Shown here piece after piece: positions 9,109-21,402 of a stretch of DNA of 64,000 nt. The position numbers and the translations under genes are program-made. Location: positions 186,001-250,000 of the forward strand of contig CAWVIZ010000001.1 in NCBI GenBank assembly GCA_963929535.1, written 5' to 3'. This stretch comes from Pullilachnospira sp963929535 (GTDB lineage: Bacteria; Bacillota; Clostridia; Lachnospirales; Lachnospiraceae). The notes under the pieces were generated by a model. That model ran no database searches and was not told where the DNA came from. It was given only the letters and a program-made list of their open reading frames with translations. Position 1 is the first letter of the stretch; each line of letters opens with the position of its first letter.

Positions 9109-9270
9109 CTTTCATCCATTCTCTTCCGCGTCAACCACTTACCTGCTTCCGGCTTTCTTCTGTCTTTCCTCCGCTTCTGTCTTCGGAAGTTCGATCTCGC
9201 TACGCTCTATCGAACGACCTTCCGACTAAGCTTCAGCCTTCGACTTCGTCCCGCCTTCCGCAAGTCTACA

Positions 9271-12154
<2,884 letters not shown>

Positions 12155-12750
12155 TTCCGTTTCTATAGCGTTAAAAACGGTTGGTTCCTCGCGTTTTTCA
12201 TGTTTTCCATGAATGAGTTTTGATTCATTATCTGTAAGTTTACCTCTCAGATAACTCCTCGGATGTCTTTTCCTATCTCTAAAACGTTTGACGTTTCTTG
12301 GATACTCGTTTTTTGTATATGCAGTTTTCAAGGTACATCAGGATGAGAGCGCATCGGAAAACGAAAGTGTGTGGCAAGCTCGCTTGCCTGAGCACTTTTG
12401 TTTGGAGATGCATTGGCATGCAATGCCATGACCGAACGGGCTTTGCCCGTGAGGTTCTCATCCGTCCCCTTCCGGGGAACTTTTCTGACTGATGTTTATC
12501 AGTCATCAGAATCAAAAAACATCTTTTTCAACTCTGATCACTGGTAAAGACCATCGTGATGAGCACTTAGCGCTGGTCTTTTCAGCGCTTACGTGCGACA
12601 CATGCAAAGCACTTAGCGAAGCTTGCTGAGCTTAGTACTTTGCGGCTATCATATCAGCACTTCCCTGCTGTTTCAGGTTGACAGCCTCAGCGTTCCCGCC
12701 TCTGTCTGTTCTATCTGTAAAAGCATTTTCCCCTGCTTTCTTTTTTAGGG
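12155..12750 (-). other. 5S-23S internal spacer, no tRNA
   Basis: A 596-nt transcribed spacer. It holds the 5' arm of the 23S processing stalk (12313-12336) and several small hairpins (for example CAAGCTCGCTTG near 12378 and ACGGGCTTTGCCCGT near 12436), but no cloverleaf or CCA-ended tRNA on either strand that I can find. Confidence 0.7.
12313..12336 (-). other. 23S processing stalk, 5' arm
   Basis: On the minus strand this reads GTACCTTGAAAACTGCATAT and onwards, matching the CTTGAAAACT motif common before Firmicute 23S genes. It pairs with 9085-9108 over 24 nt with one mismatch. Confidence 0.75.
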
Positions 12751-12869
12751 TTCCGGCAGCCACCTGCTCTCCCACACCGTCTCCAGTGCAGTACCATCGG
12801 CCGCATAGGTCTTAACCGTCGTGTTCGGGATGGATACGGGTGTTTCCCCTACGCGCATCGCCGCCGGAA
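12751..12869 (-). rRNA. rrf: 5S ribosomal RNA
   Basis: About 119 nt on the minus strand. The ends pair (TTCCGGCGGC with GCTGCCGGAA) and the core CCCGAACACGACGGTTAAG and GATGGTACTGCA are diagnostic of bacterial 5S rRNA. It lies between 16S and 23S, 63 nt after the 16S end and about 600 nt before the 23S start, not after 23S as in the canonical order. I found no further 5S copy downstream of 23S. Confidence 0.95.
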
Positions 12870-12927
12870 GGTTCGTTATCAATCTTACCTGATAACTCAA
12901 CAGTAAAACACATTCTCCTACTCATTT

Positions 12928-14467
<1,540 letters not shown>

Positions 14468-14681
14468 AATGTGTTTGTCCGTTCAAGATCAACTCTTGGC
14501 TAATCTATCCCTTTTTACTGTTTTAAGGATCTTTCGATCGTTCGTTAATGATTTTAGAACTTTCGAGGAATGTGTTTCACTGTTCAGTTATCAATGTTCT
14601 TTCGGAAAGCATTCCATCCAATGCTGCTTTCGCAGTCTGTCAGGATGCATTTCCTTGGTTCTGCCTTGCGACAGCTTTGAC

Positions 14682-14710
14682 ATTTTATCATGTTGTTTTT
14701 GCTTTGTCAA
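14682..14710 (-). promoter_or_regulatory. rRNA promoter P1
   Basis: Minus strand: TTGACA (14705-14710), 17-nt spacer, TAAAAT (14682-14687). It is the promoter nearest to 16S, about 215 nt before it. Confidence 0.85.
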
Positions 14711-14765
14711 GAACTTTTTTCAAGTTTTTTATCTCTCAATTTCTTGCCTCAGCAGCAACTCTGAT

Positions 14766-14794
14766 AGTCTATCATGCTATTTTGCATTTGTCAA
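14766..14794 (-). promoter_or_regulatory. rRNA promoter P2
   Basis: Minus strand: TTGACA (14789-14794), 17-nt spacer, TAGACT (14766-14771). The sequence before the -35 (AAGTTC) repeats that of P1, suggesting duplication. Confidence 0.8.
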
Positions 14795-14858
14795 GAACTT
14801 TTTCTTATTTTTTCATTCTGACTTTATGCTCAGCTGTCCCTCTCACGACAGCTCAATT

Positions 14859-14887
14859 AGAATAGCACATTCATTTCCGTCTGTCAA
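14859..14887 (-). promoter_or_regulatory. rRNA promoter P3
   Basis: Minus strand: TTGACA (14882-14887), 17-nt spacer, TATTCT (14859-14864). It is the most distal of three equally built promoters spaced 84 and 93 bp apart. Confidence 0.8.
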
Positions 14888-14899
14888 CAACATTTTACG

Positions 14900-15473
14900 T
14901 TTTTTTCAAAAATTCCGCAACAGTCCGATTAATCCGACAAACACACCCACTTAATTCGTTGTCCGCAGAAATAAATAGGGTGATCTGCCATAAAATACGG
15001 AGATCTTTCTGTATAAAGGGACTGTCGGCTAATATCGAATTTTCTCTCTGACCTGCAGGGAAGAGACCCCCACAGAATTCGGTTTTAAGATCTGAATTCT
15101 CTATCGGATTGTCTCTTCCTTTTTATACATCTTATTTCCCGGCACAAAACTCCCTTGTTTTGATTTTGAAGTGCCTCCGTCAGCTAAGCCGTTTTCGGCT
15201 CCCTTCTTCACGCCGGTCATCCGCGTTGGACTCTTCCTTTTGTTCTTCCCTCCGTTTGTTGATCCTCATCGCTTTATTCCGGTATGGATTCTTTTCCGTA
15301 TTGTATTTATCAGGTCATCTGGATTTACGTTCACAGCCGGTGCTGTCCGCGCAGCCATAAATCTCCATCGCCTGGGGGGCTGCCCTCCTGCTCTTTTCCT
15401 GCTCTTTGCCCCCCGCCCGAATATGCCCCGTTTTCCTTCCGTCATGACAGATGGAAAAGGAAGAGTATGAGTT
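14900..15473. other. Gene-free stretch upstream of the rRNA promoters
   Basis: I see no convincing gene in these 570 bp. Short ORFs around 15109-15514 lack ribosome sites and show no recognisable protein. An imperfect inverted repeat near 15432-15468 lies after the stop of the lipoprotein gene but has no T run, so I do not call it a terminator. Confidence 0.5.
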
Positions 15474-16697
15474 CTACTCAGATACTTTCACAAAAACTTC
15501 CTCATCAAAGGTAAGCCTGTCTCCTTCCAGATAAATATCAATATTGTCCCAATCCTGCTCTTCTTCTGTAAGCGAATTTGTATAATGGTAAATCGTATCT
15601 GTTCGGATACTGTCCTGTGCAGAAGCATCATAAAACCCGTACCAGATTGGGATCGGAACCCCATTCTCATCATCGCTGGCCAGACAGAAAAGATCTCCAG
15701 CCGTAAATATCAGATAGCAGTCACTTTCCTGAGATTCCCAGGTTCCCAGGAGATTCCCGTACATCGCCGTTACATCTTCCTCCCAGCTGACCTCCGGTAC
15801 ATAAAAGCTTTGGATCGATTCACTTTCTGTCCGTTCTCCGCTGTAGTCCATCACAGTTGTTACACGCGTTTCATTTCCCTGTTTCTGATAGGTATATGTG
15901 TATTCCAGTTTGCATTCTCCATCCACATAGTCTGCCTGTCTGCAAAGATTTCCCTCACTGTCATAATCGTTCAGAAATTCCCTTGTCCAATCCTCTGATT
16001 CACTGATATTTCTGATCAGCCGGCCATTTTCATCGTACTCCAGGCGATAAGCAATACCCGTCCCCGCAGCCGTACCGGAGGCTGTTCGTGTCTCCTCATC
16101 CCACTCATACACAATCTGTTCCGTAACTACTGCAGAAGGCGTCTGATACTCAGGGCTCCGGCCATCTGTCGTACCATTATAGCCCACGCGCAGAGTCTGG
16201 TACTTCTGCAAAATCCCCTGCGAGTCCATAACTTCCGCTATGATGGTCGCTGAATATCCTCCCCCTCCACTAAAAGGATACGTATACCTTTTTTTCATTC
16301 CGTCTTCATATTCAGACAATACCAGCAAAATGTTTCTTGGCGGATCTTCCTGCGGTTCCGGAATCATAAGCCTCTGTCTTCCATACTGATCATATCCATA
16401 ATATTGATCACCCAGCAATGTATCCGATGAATCGAATATGGTTTCCCCCAACAATAACCGGCTGGTATCCACCTCCCCTGCGGTCTCTTCTTCCCTTTTT
16501 TCCTCCGCAGCCTCCCCTGCGGCCGCTTCCTGTTCTTCCTGTTCAGCCAATGGTTCTTCCGTATCCCCATCCGACTTCGTTATCTCCTGCTGCAGGACCC
16601 GTTCCGCGATCTCCCCAAAGTCCCCGCAGCCTGTCCATACGATCGCCGCCGCAGCCACAAAACCGCTGCCCATCCATCTCCAAATCCTTCTTCTCAT
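15474..16697 (-). CDS. Putative lipoprotein with YD-repeat-like segments
   Basis: A 407-aa protein starting MRRRIWRWMGSG with a signal peptide ending in WTGC, an imperfect lipobox, so membrane attachment outside the cell is likely. A low-complexity Glu/Ala linker follows (about residues 35-75). The middle has short segments such as YEYDENGRLIRNIS and YDSEGNLCRQ that resemble single YD repeats of Rhs-type proteins. The C-terminal part ends in a beta-rich domain with GTWESQESDCYLIF. The start at 16697 is preferred because AGGAGGGAG lies 5 nt upstream; a longer in-frame ORF begins at 16775. Family not recognised and function unknown. It is probably transcribed alone. Confidence 0.8.
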   Translation of the reverse strand: MRRRIWRWMGSGFVAAAAIVWTGCGDFGEIAERVLQQEITKSDGDTEEPLAEQEEQEAAAGEAAEEKREEETAGEVDTSRLLLGETIFDSSDTLLGDQYYGYDQYGRQRLMIPEPQEDPPRNILLVLSEYEDGMKKRYTYPFSGGGGYSATIIAEVMDSQGILQKYQTLRVGYNGTTDGRSPEYQTPSAVVTEQIVYEWDEETRTASGTAAGTGIAYRLEYDENGRLIRNISESEDWTREFLNDYDSEGNLCRQADYVDGECKLEYTYTYQKQGNETRVTTVMDYSGERTESESIQSFYVPEVSWEEDVTAMYGNLLGTWESQESDCYLIFTAGDLFCLASDDENGVPIPIWYGFYDASAQDSIRTDTIYHYTNSLTEEEQDWDNIDIYLEGDRLTFDEEVFVKVSE

Positions 16698-16829
16698 ATT
16701 CTCCCTCCTCTGTTTTCCGAACTTTAAAATTCTGTTCCCGAGCCACAGAATTTTCTCGTTCTTACAGTTCTCCACCGGGCAGCTTATGTCTATGGAAAGT
16801 CATCTGATCAAAAAAATCACGTCCTGCAT

Positions 16830-16866
16830 AAAAAAAGAGAGGCGGCAAATCAGCCGCAACTCTCTT
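16830..16866 (-). terminator. Terminator of the yerC-like gene
   Basis: Minus strand: AAGAGAGTTGCGGCTGA pairs with the arm GCCGCCTCTCTT, followed by a run of T. It starts about 20 nt after the stop codon. Confidence 0.88.
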
Positions 16867-16884
16867 AATTTCCAACCGGATCAC

Positions 16885-17175
16885 TTATTCCAGACCGATT
16901 CGGTTAAACACCATCTCATAACCATCATTCCCATAAGTAAGGGAACGGTTCACACGGCTGATGGTCGCAGTGGATGCACCGGTCTTCTCTGAAATCTCCA
17001 GGTAAGTCTTCTTCTGCCTCAGCATACGTGCCACTTCAAACCTCTGAGATAAGGATAAAAGTTCATTGATCGTGCATACATCCTCAAAAAAAGTATAGCA
17101 CTCCTCCTTATTCTCCAAACTTAAAATCGCCTCAAACAAATGATCCACAGCTTCTGTATGTATTTTTTTGCTCAT
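16885..17175 (-). CDS. YerC/YecD family TrpR-related regulator
   Basis: A 96-aa all-helical protein of the TrpR-like YerC/YecD family. The helix-turn-helix lies at about residues 50-75, with FEVARMLRQKKTYLEISEKT followed by the recognition helix GASTATISRVNRSL. Full family length, with no effector domain. AAGGAGAGGC stands before the ATG at 17175. It is a single gene with its own terminator. The family is predicted to regulate transcription; I know of no settled target. An upstream PHP phosphatase gene is separated by 166 bp. Confidence 0.92.
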   Translation of the reverse strand: MSKKIHTEAVDHLFEAILSLENKEECYTFFEDVCTINELLSLSQRFEVARMLRQKKTYLEISEKTGASTATISRVNRSLTYGNDGYEMVFNRIGLE

Positions 17176-17341
17176 AGCCTCTCCTTCTAGCCCCCTATAA
17201 CTTTCTCGGTTCTGTTCCTTGCTTTCATCCCCGGCAGTTACAAACTACTTTTTAATTTTAACACATTAGCCTGGAAAAGCAACCCATTTTAGAAAAGTTT
17301 CTTACTTTATACGCCGCCCGCTCCCCTGGTCCGGCGTTCCT

Positions 17342-18052
17342 TTACACATATTTTTTTAATATTTCTACAGAATGGTTCAGGACCAGATCCTCCGGAAAAT
17401 CCATCTGTTCCAAAAGACGATAGGCATGTCCATGATTTCCCACCATTGAATCCACATGCGCATCGCTCCCCACAGTCACAGGAACCTTATATTCCCGGCA
17501 CAGCTTCAGCATCTCAAGGTCATTGGCTTCCGCTCCTACTCTGGTTCCCCGGGGATCCAGAGAATGATTGTTCAGCTCCAGTACCTTTCCTGTTTTCTTC
17601 GCGGCTCTCACCAGGGCCGGATAGTCCACAGGGAACCGGCTGTCATCAGGATGACCGATGATATGAACATACGGATTTTCCATAACCCGCAGATAAGCCC
17701 GGGTATAATCACTGCGGCTTCCTTTCTCCATACAGGGTGTATGCATACTGGCAATTACCAGATCCATCTTTTTCAGTACTTCCGCCGGCAGATCCACATG
17801 TCCTTCAAAATCCAGAATGTTCAGTTCGCAGCCCAAAAGCAGTCTGACTCCATAATATTCCCGATCCACCACAGATAAATTCCGGAAGTAAATCTCCCGG
17901 CAGCTTCCTGGCATCTTGGGAGCATGTTCCGTAATCCCCAATACCTTCAGTCCTTTTTCTGCAGCGGCAGCAGCCATTTCCCGAATGGTGGAATAAGCAT
18001 GACCGCTGGCCAGGGTATGTGTATGCGTATCCAGTACATAATTATAATTCAT
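17342..18052 (-). CDS. PHP-domain phosphatase (YcdX-like)
   Basis: A 236-aa metal-dependent hydrolase of the polymerase and histidinol phosphatase (PHP) superfamily. Metal-binding motifs appear in order: DTHTHTLASGHA near residues 8-19, GITEHAP, GCELNI, IASMHTP, IIGHPD and a C-terminal GSDAHVDS. This matches the YcdX-type phosphatase branch rather than DNA polymerase X or HisK by length. The substrate is not known; PHP phosphatases act on small phosphorylated metabolites. AAAGGATGG precedes the ATG. Cytoplasmic. No operon partner: YerC lies downstream after a 166-bp gap. Confidence 0.9.
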   Translation of the reverse strand: MNYNYVLDTHTHTLASGHAYSTIREMAAAAAEKGLKVLGITEHAPKMPGSCREIYFRNLSVVDREYYGVRLLLGCELNILDFEGHVDLPAEVLKKMDLVIASMHTPCMEKGSRSDYTRAYLRVMENPYVHIIGHPDDSRFPVDYPALVRAAKKTGKVLELNNHSLDPRGTRVGAEANDLEMLKLCREYKVPVTVGSDAHVDSMVGNHGHAYRLLEQMDFPEDLVLNHSVEILKKYV

Positions 18053-18321
18053 TGTTCTTCCATCCTTTCCTCTGTTTTAAAACACAGCCTGCACTTTATC
18101 GCGCATGCGCGGCATAATGCGGCCGTGTCCTGTCTGCATATCCAGGAACACGGCTGCAGTACACCTGAGAACCGCAGCCACCAGTTACAATACAGCAATT
18201 CTTTTCAAAGTCAATTCTTGACTTTTTATTTCTCCGTGCTGTCATGGTGCCAAAGCAAAGAGATCCCCCGGCCTTTTCGTGCCAATCCCGTCAGGTACCC
18301 GTCCGCTGCTCCCATGATTTC

Positions 18322-18350
18322 TTGACACATTTTTTGGCGTGTGATATAGT
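18322..18350 (+). promoter_or_regulatory. Promoter of the TPP riboswitch-thiT unit
   Basis: TTGACA (18322-18327), a 17-nt spacer and TATAGT (18345-18350) lie directly before the riboswitch. Confidence 0.85.
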
Positions 18351-18361
18351 ATGCTGGAACT

Positions 18362-18443
18362 GAAAAGGGGAGCCCTTGCGGCTGAGAGGAAGTTCGGCTT
18401 CGACCCTCATACCTGACTTGGATAATGCCAACGTAGGGATTTC
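18362..18443 (+). promoter_or_regulatory. TPP riboswitch (THI element)
   Basis: The conserved THI-box parts are present in order: GGGGAGCCC, the pyrimidine-sensing CTGAGAGGAAG, then ACCCTCATACCTGA, and CTTGGATAATGCCAACGTAGGGA. This is the aptamer that binds thiamin pyrophosphate. An intrinsic terminator follows 48 nt later (18491-18528), so control is most likely by transcription termination: with ligand bound, the downstream thiT would be off. Confidence 0.96.
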
Positions 18444-18490
18444 TTGCGATATTTATGAAGGCTGCCATACATATGACGGTCTTCTTTTAT

Positions 18491-18528
18491 GGGGCTGTCC
18501 GTATTACCGGTTCGGCTCCGTTTTTTTT
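18491..18528 (+). terminator. Expression-platform terminator of the TPP riboswitch
   Basis: GGGGCTG (18491-18497) pairs with CGGCTCC (18513-18519), with an inner CCG/CGG stem, followed by G and eight T residues. Its place right after the aptamer and before thiT marks it as the riboswitch-controlled terminator. Confidence 0.85.
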
Positions 18529-18581
18529 GCCGGAAATTCACTGCCCCGAAAGGCAGAGGCCGCCCAAATGTTCTCCGCTGC

Positions 18582-18616
18582 AACGGTTCAGCCTTACGGT
18601 TTCGCTGCTGCAAAGA
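18582..18616 (+). repeat. Isolated terminal hairpin of the 143-bp MITE family
   Basis: GCAACGGTTCAGCCTTACGG and the following TTTCGCTGCTGC copy, with changes, the first 32 nt of the full elements. Only the end hairpin is present. Confidence 0.6.
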
Positions 18617-18638
18617 GGTATGATGGACCTGTTGCTCC

Positions 18639-18781
18639 GTAACAGTTCAGCCTTCCGGCTTCACTGTTACAAATGCATGCACACAGGCTGCGATTTGCGT
18701 AGCCTGGCGCCCGCAAATCTCGGGATCACGCTGCGAATGCAGCGTGACACCTCGCGGGACTTTGGAAGGCTGAACTGTTCC
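18639..18781 (+). mobile_element. 143-bp MITE, copy A, in the thiT leader
   Basis: The element begins GTAACAGTTCAGCCTTCC and ends GGAAGGCTGAACTGTTCC-like, so the ends are inverted repeats. It is flanked by a perfect 8-bp direct repeat GTTGCTCC (18631-18638 and 18782-18789). It differs from copy B at about six of 143 positions. The first 32 nt fold back on themselves (GTAACAGT with ACTGTTAC), and an inner perfect hairpin TCACGCTGC-GAAT-GCAGCGTGA is present. It codes for nothing. It lies between the riboswitch terminator and the thiT ribosome site. Confidence 0.9.
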
Positions 18782-18827
18782 GTTGCTCCCTTTATTCAGT
18801 ATCCCGTCATACAAAGGAGGAATTCAT

Positions 18828-19490
18828 ATGCTGCATATATTTGTAAATGCAGAAGGCGGACTGACGGCCGCCGGCTATGCTGCCAGTATCGCGGCGGCGG
18901 TGATTTTGTTTATCCTGGCGGTATTCATCGCAGGAAAGGTTTCCAACAAGAAAAAGATGGGCGCCAGGCAGCTGGTATTTTGCGCCATGTCCATCGCACT
19001 GGCATTTGTCACCTCTTATATCAGATTTTTGCCCATGCCGTTCGGAGGCTCTGTCACCCTGTTCAGTATGCTGTTCATTGTGATGACCGGTTACTGGTAC
19101 GGTCCCAAAACCGGCATTTTAGTGGGATTTACCTATGGAATCCTGCAGTTTCTGCAGGAGCCGTACGTACTTTCTCTCTTCCAGGTCTGCTGTGACTATC
19201 TGCTGGCCTTCGCTGCCCTGGGTGTTTCCGGATTTTTCTCAAAATCCAGAAATGGTCTTTTAAAAGGTTATATTCTGGCCGTACTTCTCCGGGGTGTCTT
19301 CCATACGCTGGGAGGCTATCTGTACTGGATGAGCTATATGCCGGACAACTTTCCCCAGTCACTGGCTTTCGCCTATCCTGTGATCTATAATTACAGCTAT
19401 CTGCTGGCTGAGGGCGCGCTCACAGTGGTGCTTCTGTGTCTTCCTCCGGTAAAAAGGGCGTTTGAACAGGTACGGAATCTTGCTCTGTAA
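18828..19490 (+). CDS. thiT: Thiamin ECF transporter S component ThiT
   Basis: A 220-aa integral membrane protein with about six helices. It is the substrate-binding S component that works with the shared energy-coupling module EcfAA'T to import thiamin. The family segment RFLPMPFGGSVTLFSMLFIV and the aromatic-rich tail (LGGYLYWMSYMPDNFPQS) that forms the thiamin pocket are present. The ATG at 18828 follows AAAGGAGGAATTC. The TPP riboswitch upstream agrees with the assignment. Ecf genes are not in the window. A MITE lies in its leader, 46 bp upstream of the start. Confidence 0.94.
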   Translation: MLHIFVNAEGGLTAAGYAASIAAAVILFILAVFIAGKVSNKKKMGARQLVFCAMSIALAFVTSYIRFLPMPFGGSVTLFSMLFIVMTGYWYGPKTGILVGFTYGILQFLQEPYVLSLFQVCCDYLLAFAALGVSGFFSKSRNGLLKGYILAVLLRGVFHTLGGYLYWMSYMPDNFPQSLAFAYPVIYNYSYLLAEGALTVVLLCLPPVKRAFEQVRNLAL

Positions 19491-19535
19491 CGGGACGTTT
19501 CATCATTTTGAGCAGCAGCTGTTTCCATCGGCTCC

Positions 19536-19695
19536 GCAACTGTCCAGCCTTACAGCTTTACTGTCTCAAAATACTGGTATCCAGAAGTCATGCTGCATTT
19601 GCAGCGGGATCCTGAGGTCTGCAGGCGCCATGCTGCGGGAACCGCAGCCTGTGTGCATGCTTTGGCGACAGTGAAGCCGGAAGACTGAGCAGTTA
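19536..19695 (-). mobile_element. Decayed copy C of the MITE, inverted
   Basis: Read on the minus strand, it follows copies A and B from GTAACTGCTCAG through CTTCCGGCTTCACTGT, GCATGCACACAGGCTGCG and GGATC.CGCTGC.AATGCAGC to AAGGCTGGACAGTTGC. There are many substitutions and about 17 extra bases, and no matching 8-bp flanks remain, so it is an old insertion. Confidence 0.75.
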
Positions 19696-19842
19696 CTTTG
19701 CCCCTGCCTCAAACAGGCAAAGCCCTTGCAATCCATTTCCCTTAATGCTATGATGTTATAAGTCAAAGTTCTCCGCGTCAGCTGCCCAACGGCCATACAG
19801 ATATGTCCGTCCGGCACGCTGCCTGCGGGAATCATGCAGCAG

Positions 19843-19876
19843 TCCGGTCTTCCGGCTTCGCTGCTGCGAAACGAGG
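19843..19876 (+). repeat. Isolated terminal hairpin of the MITE family
   Basis: GCAGCAGTCCGGTCTTCCGG and the following CTTCGCTGCTGC again form the end hairpin of the 143-bp element with changes. It lies just before the radical SAM gene start. Confidence 0.5.
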
Positions 19877-19886
19877 TGGAATCAAG

Positions 19887-20819
19887 ATGGACTGGCTGGG
19901 AAAACCGTATCACTCTCTGGACTTTATGCTCCGGGAACGGTTCGGGGAAAAAATTTATAAAGTAGCTCTGGACGGCGGCATGTCCTGCCCCAACAGGGAC
20001 GGAACCCTGGGAACAGGCGGCTGCATCTTCTGCAGCGCAGGAGGATCCGGAGATTTCGCTGCCAGCCGTGCTCTTGGCATTACAGAGCAGATCGACAGTC
20101 AGATTGCGCAGATCACCCAAAAGCGTCCAGTCAACCGGTACATCGCCTATTTTCAGGCATACACCAACACGTATGCGCCGGCGGAATATCTGGAGGATCT
20201 GTTTTGGGAGGCAATCTCCCATCCCCGGGTAGCAGCTGTTTCCATCGGCACCCGACCGGATTGTCTTCCGCAAAAGACGGTAGAACTGCTGGCTTCTCTG
20301 AACCGGCAAAAACCGGTATGGGTGGAACTGGGGCTTCAGACTATCCACGAGCGGACCGCCCGGTATATCCGCAGAGGCTATCAGCTTCCCTGTTTTGCGG
20401 ACGCAGTGGAAAGGCTTCACCAATCGGGTCTGGAAATTATCGTCCATACGATCCTGGGACTTCCCGGCGAATCGAAAGAAGACGTCCTTGAGACAATGGC
20501 GTATCTGAACCGCCTGCCCATCCAGGGGATCAAGCTGCAGCTTCTCCATGTGCTGAAAGGTACGGATCTGGCCAGGGATTATCAGGCCGGGCTTTTTCAG
20601 GTCCTCTCCATGGACGAGTATCTGAATCTGCTGATCTCCTGTCTGGAGCATCTGCGTCCCGATCTTGTGATCCATCGTCTCACCGGTGACGGCCCCAGAG
20701 ATCTTCTGATCGTTCCCCAGTGGAGCAGCGCCAAGCGTACGGTTCTCAATCAACTCCACCACCGGATGAAAGAGATGCATACATGGCAGGGCATTTTCTT
20801 TGAGGAGGGAATCCAATGA
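19887..20819 (+). CDS. TIGR01212-family radical SAM protein (YhcC-like)
   Basis: A 310-aa radical S-adenosylmethionine enzyme. The iron-sulfur cysteines sit in an unusual long motif near residues 32-48, CPNRDGTLGTGGCIFC, typical of the TIGR01212/YhcC family rather than the plain CxxxCxxC. GGxP-like IHTILGLPGES follows, and the C-terminus ends in HRMKEMHTWQGIFFE. A role in RNA or protein modification has been suggested for the family; the reaction here cannot be read from sequence. GAGGTGG precedes the ATG at 19887; an upstream in-frame start at 19803 would include MITE-hairpin sequence and is rejected. The stop overlaps the next start (ATGA), so it is coupled to the DUF4364 gene. Confidence 0.9.
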   Translation: MDWLGKPYHSLDFMLRERFGEKIYKVALDGGMSCPNRDGTLGTGGCIFCSAGGSGDFAASRALGITEQIDSQIAQITQKRPVNRYIAYFQAYTNTYAPAEYLEDLFWEAISHPRVAAVSIGTRPDCLPQKTVELLASLNRQKPVWVELGLQTIHERTARYIRRGYQLPCFADAVERLHQSGLEIIVHTILGLPGESKEDVLETMAYLNRLPIQGIKLQLLHVLKGTDLARDYQAGLFQVLSMDEYLNLLISCLEHLRPDLVIHRLTGDGPRDLLIVPQWSSAKRTVLNQLHHRMKEMHTWQGIFFEEGIQ

Positions 20820-21331
20820 TAGAAAAGACGTCCACACTTTACAAAATGATGATTCTCTATACCCTGGAAAGGGTTGACTTTCCTCTTTCCAACACCCAGA
20901 TCACCAATCTGTTTCTGGACTGCGAGTATACCACCTATTTTCATGTGCAGGAAGCGCTTCATGAACTTTTGGACAGCGGTCTGATCCAGGAAAAAAAGCA
21001 GGGCAACACCACGCTGTACGTAACCACGCCCAGCGGACGGGAGACCCTCTCCTTTTTTGAAAACAATATTCCGGAACAGATCCGCAGAGAAATCCGGCAG
21101 TACATGAAAGAGAAGAAATACGAGCTGAAAAACGAGCATTCTGTTCTGGCCGATTACTACCGGACGCCGGAGCAGGAATATGTGGTCCGCTGTCAGGTCC
21201 GGGAAGGGAAATCCACGCTGATCAGTCTGGAGCTGACGGTGCCTACCGAAGAAACAGCTCAGCTTTTCTGCAGGCATTGGGCCGGAAAAAGTCCCGATAT
21301 CTATGCCTATCTGATGGAAACCCTGTCCTGA
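20816..21331 (+). CDS. DUF4364 family protein, probable winged-helix regulator
   Basis: A 171-aa DUF4364 protein. The first 75 residues have the shape of a winged helix-turn-helix (YTLERVDFPLSNTQITNLFL, then LHELLDSGLIQEKKQGNTTLYVTTPSG as the wing), similar to PadR-like regulators; the C-terminal half is mixed alpha/beta. No ligand site is evident. It overlaps the radical SAM gene by four bases, so the two are one operon, which ends at the hairpin at 21373. Regulatory function is inferred from the fold only. Confidence 0.9.
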   Translation: MIEKTSTLYKMMILYTLERVDFPLSNTQITNLFLDCEYTTYFHVQEALHELLDSGLIQEKKQGNTTLYVTTPSGRETLSFFENNIPEQIRREIRQYMKEKKYELKNEHSVLADYYRTPEQEYVVRCQVREGKSTLISLELTVPTEETAQLFCRHWAGKSPDIYAYLMETLS

Positions 21332-21372
21332 CAGAGCACAGATTTTTTCAAAACCATTTCCCCATATGATTT

Positions 21373-21402
21373 CATCCGGCGGAAGACCCCGCCGGATGTT
21401 TT
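21373..21402 (+). terminator. Terminator of the radical SAM-DUF4364 operon
   Basis: CATCCGGCGG-AAGACC-CCGCCGGATG followed by TTTTAT. It touches the end of the convergent rarA gene. Confidence 0.85.

Noticed and set aside
12155..12750. tRNA gene in the rRNA spacer
   Set aside because: No cloverleaf, T-loop GTTCRA or anticodon stem could be built on either strand.
15109..15514. Small ORFs of 76-99 aa upstream of the rRNA promoters
   Set aside because: No ribosome site and no recognisable protein; overlapping frames with poor composition.
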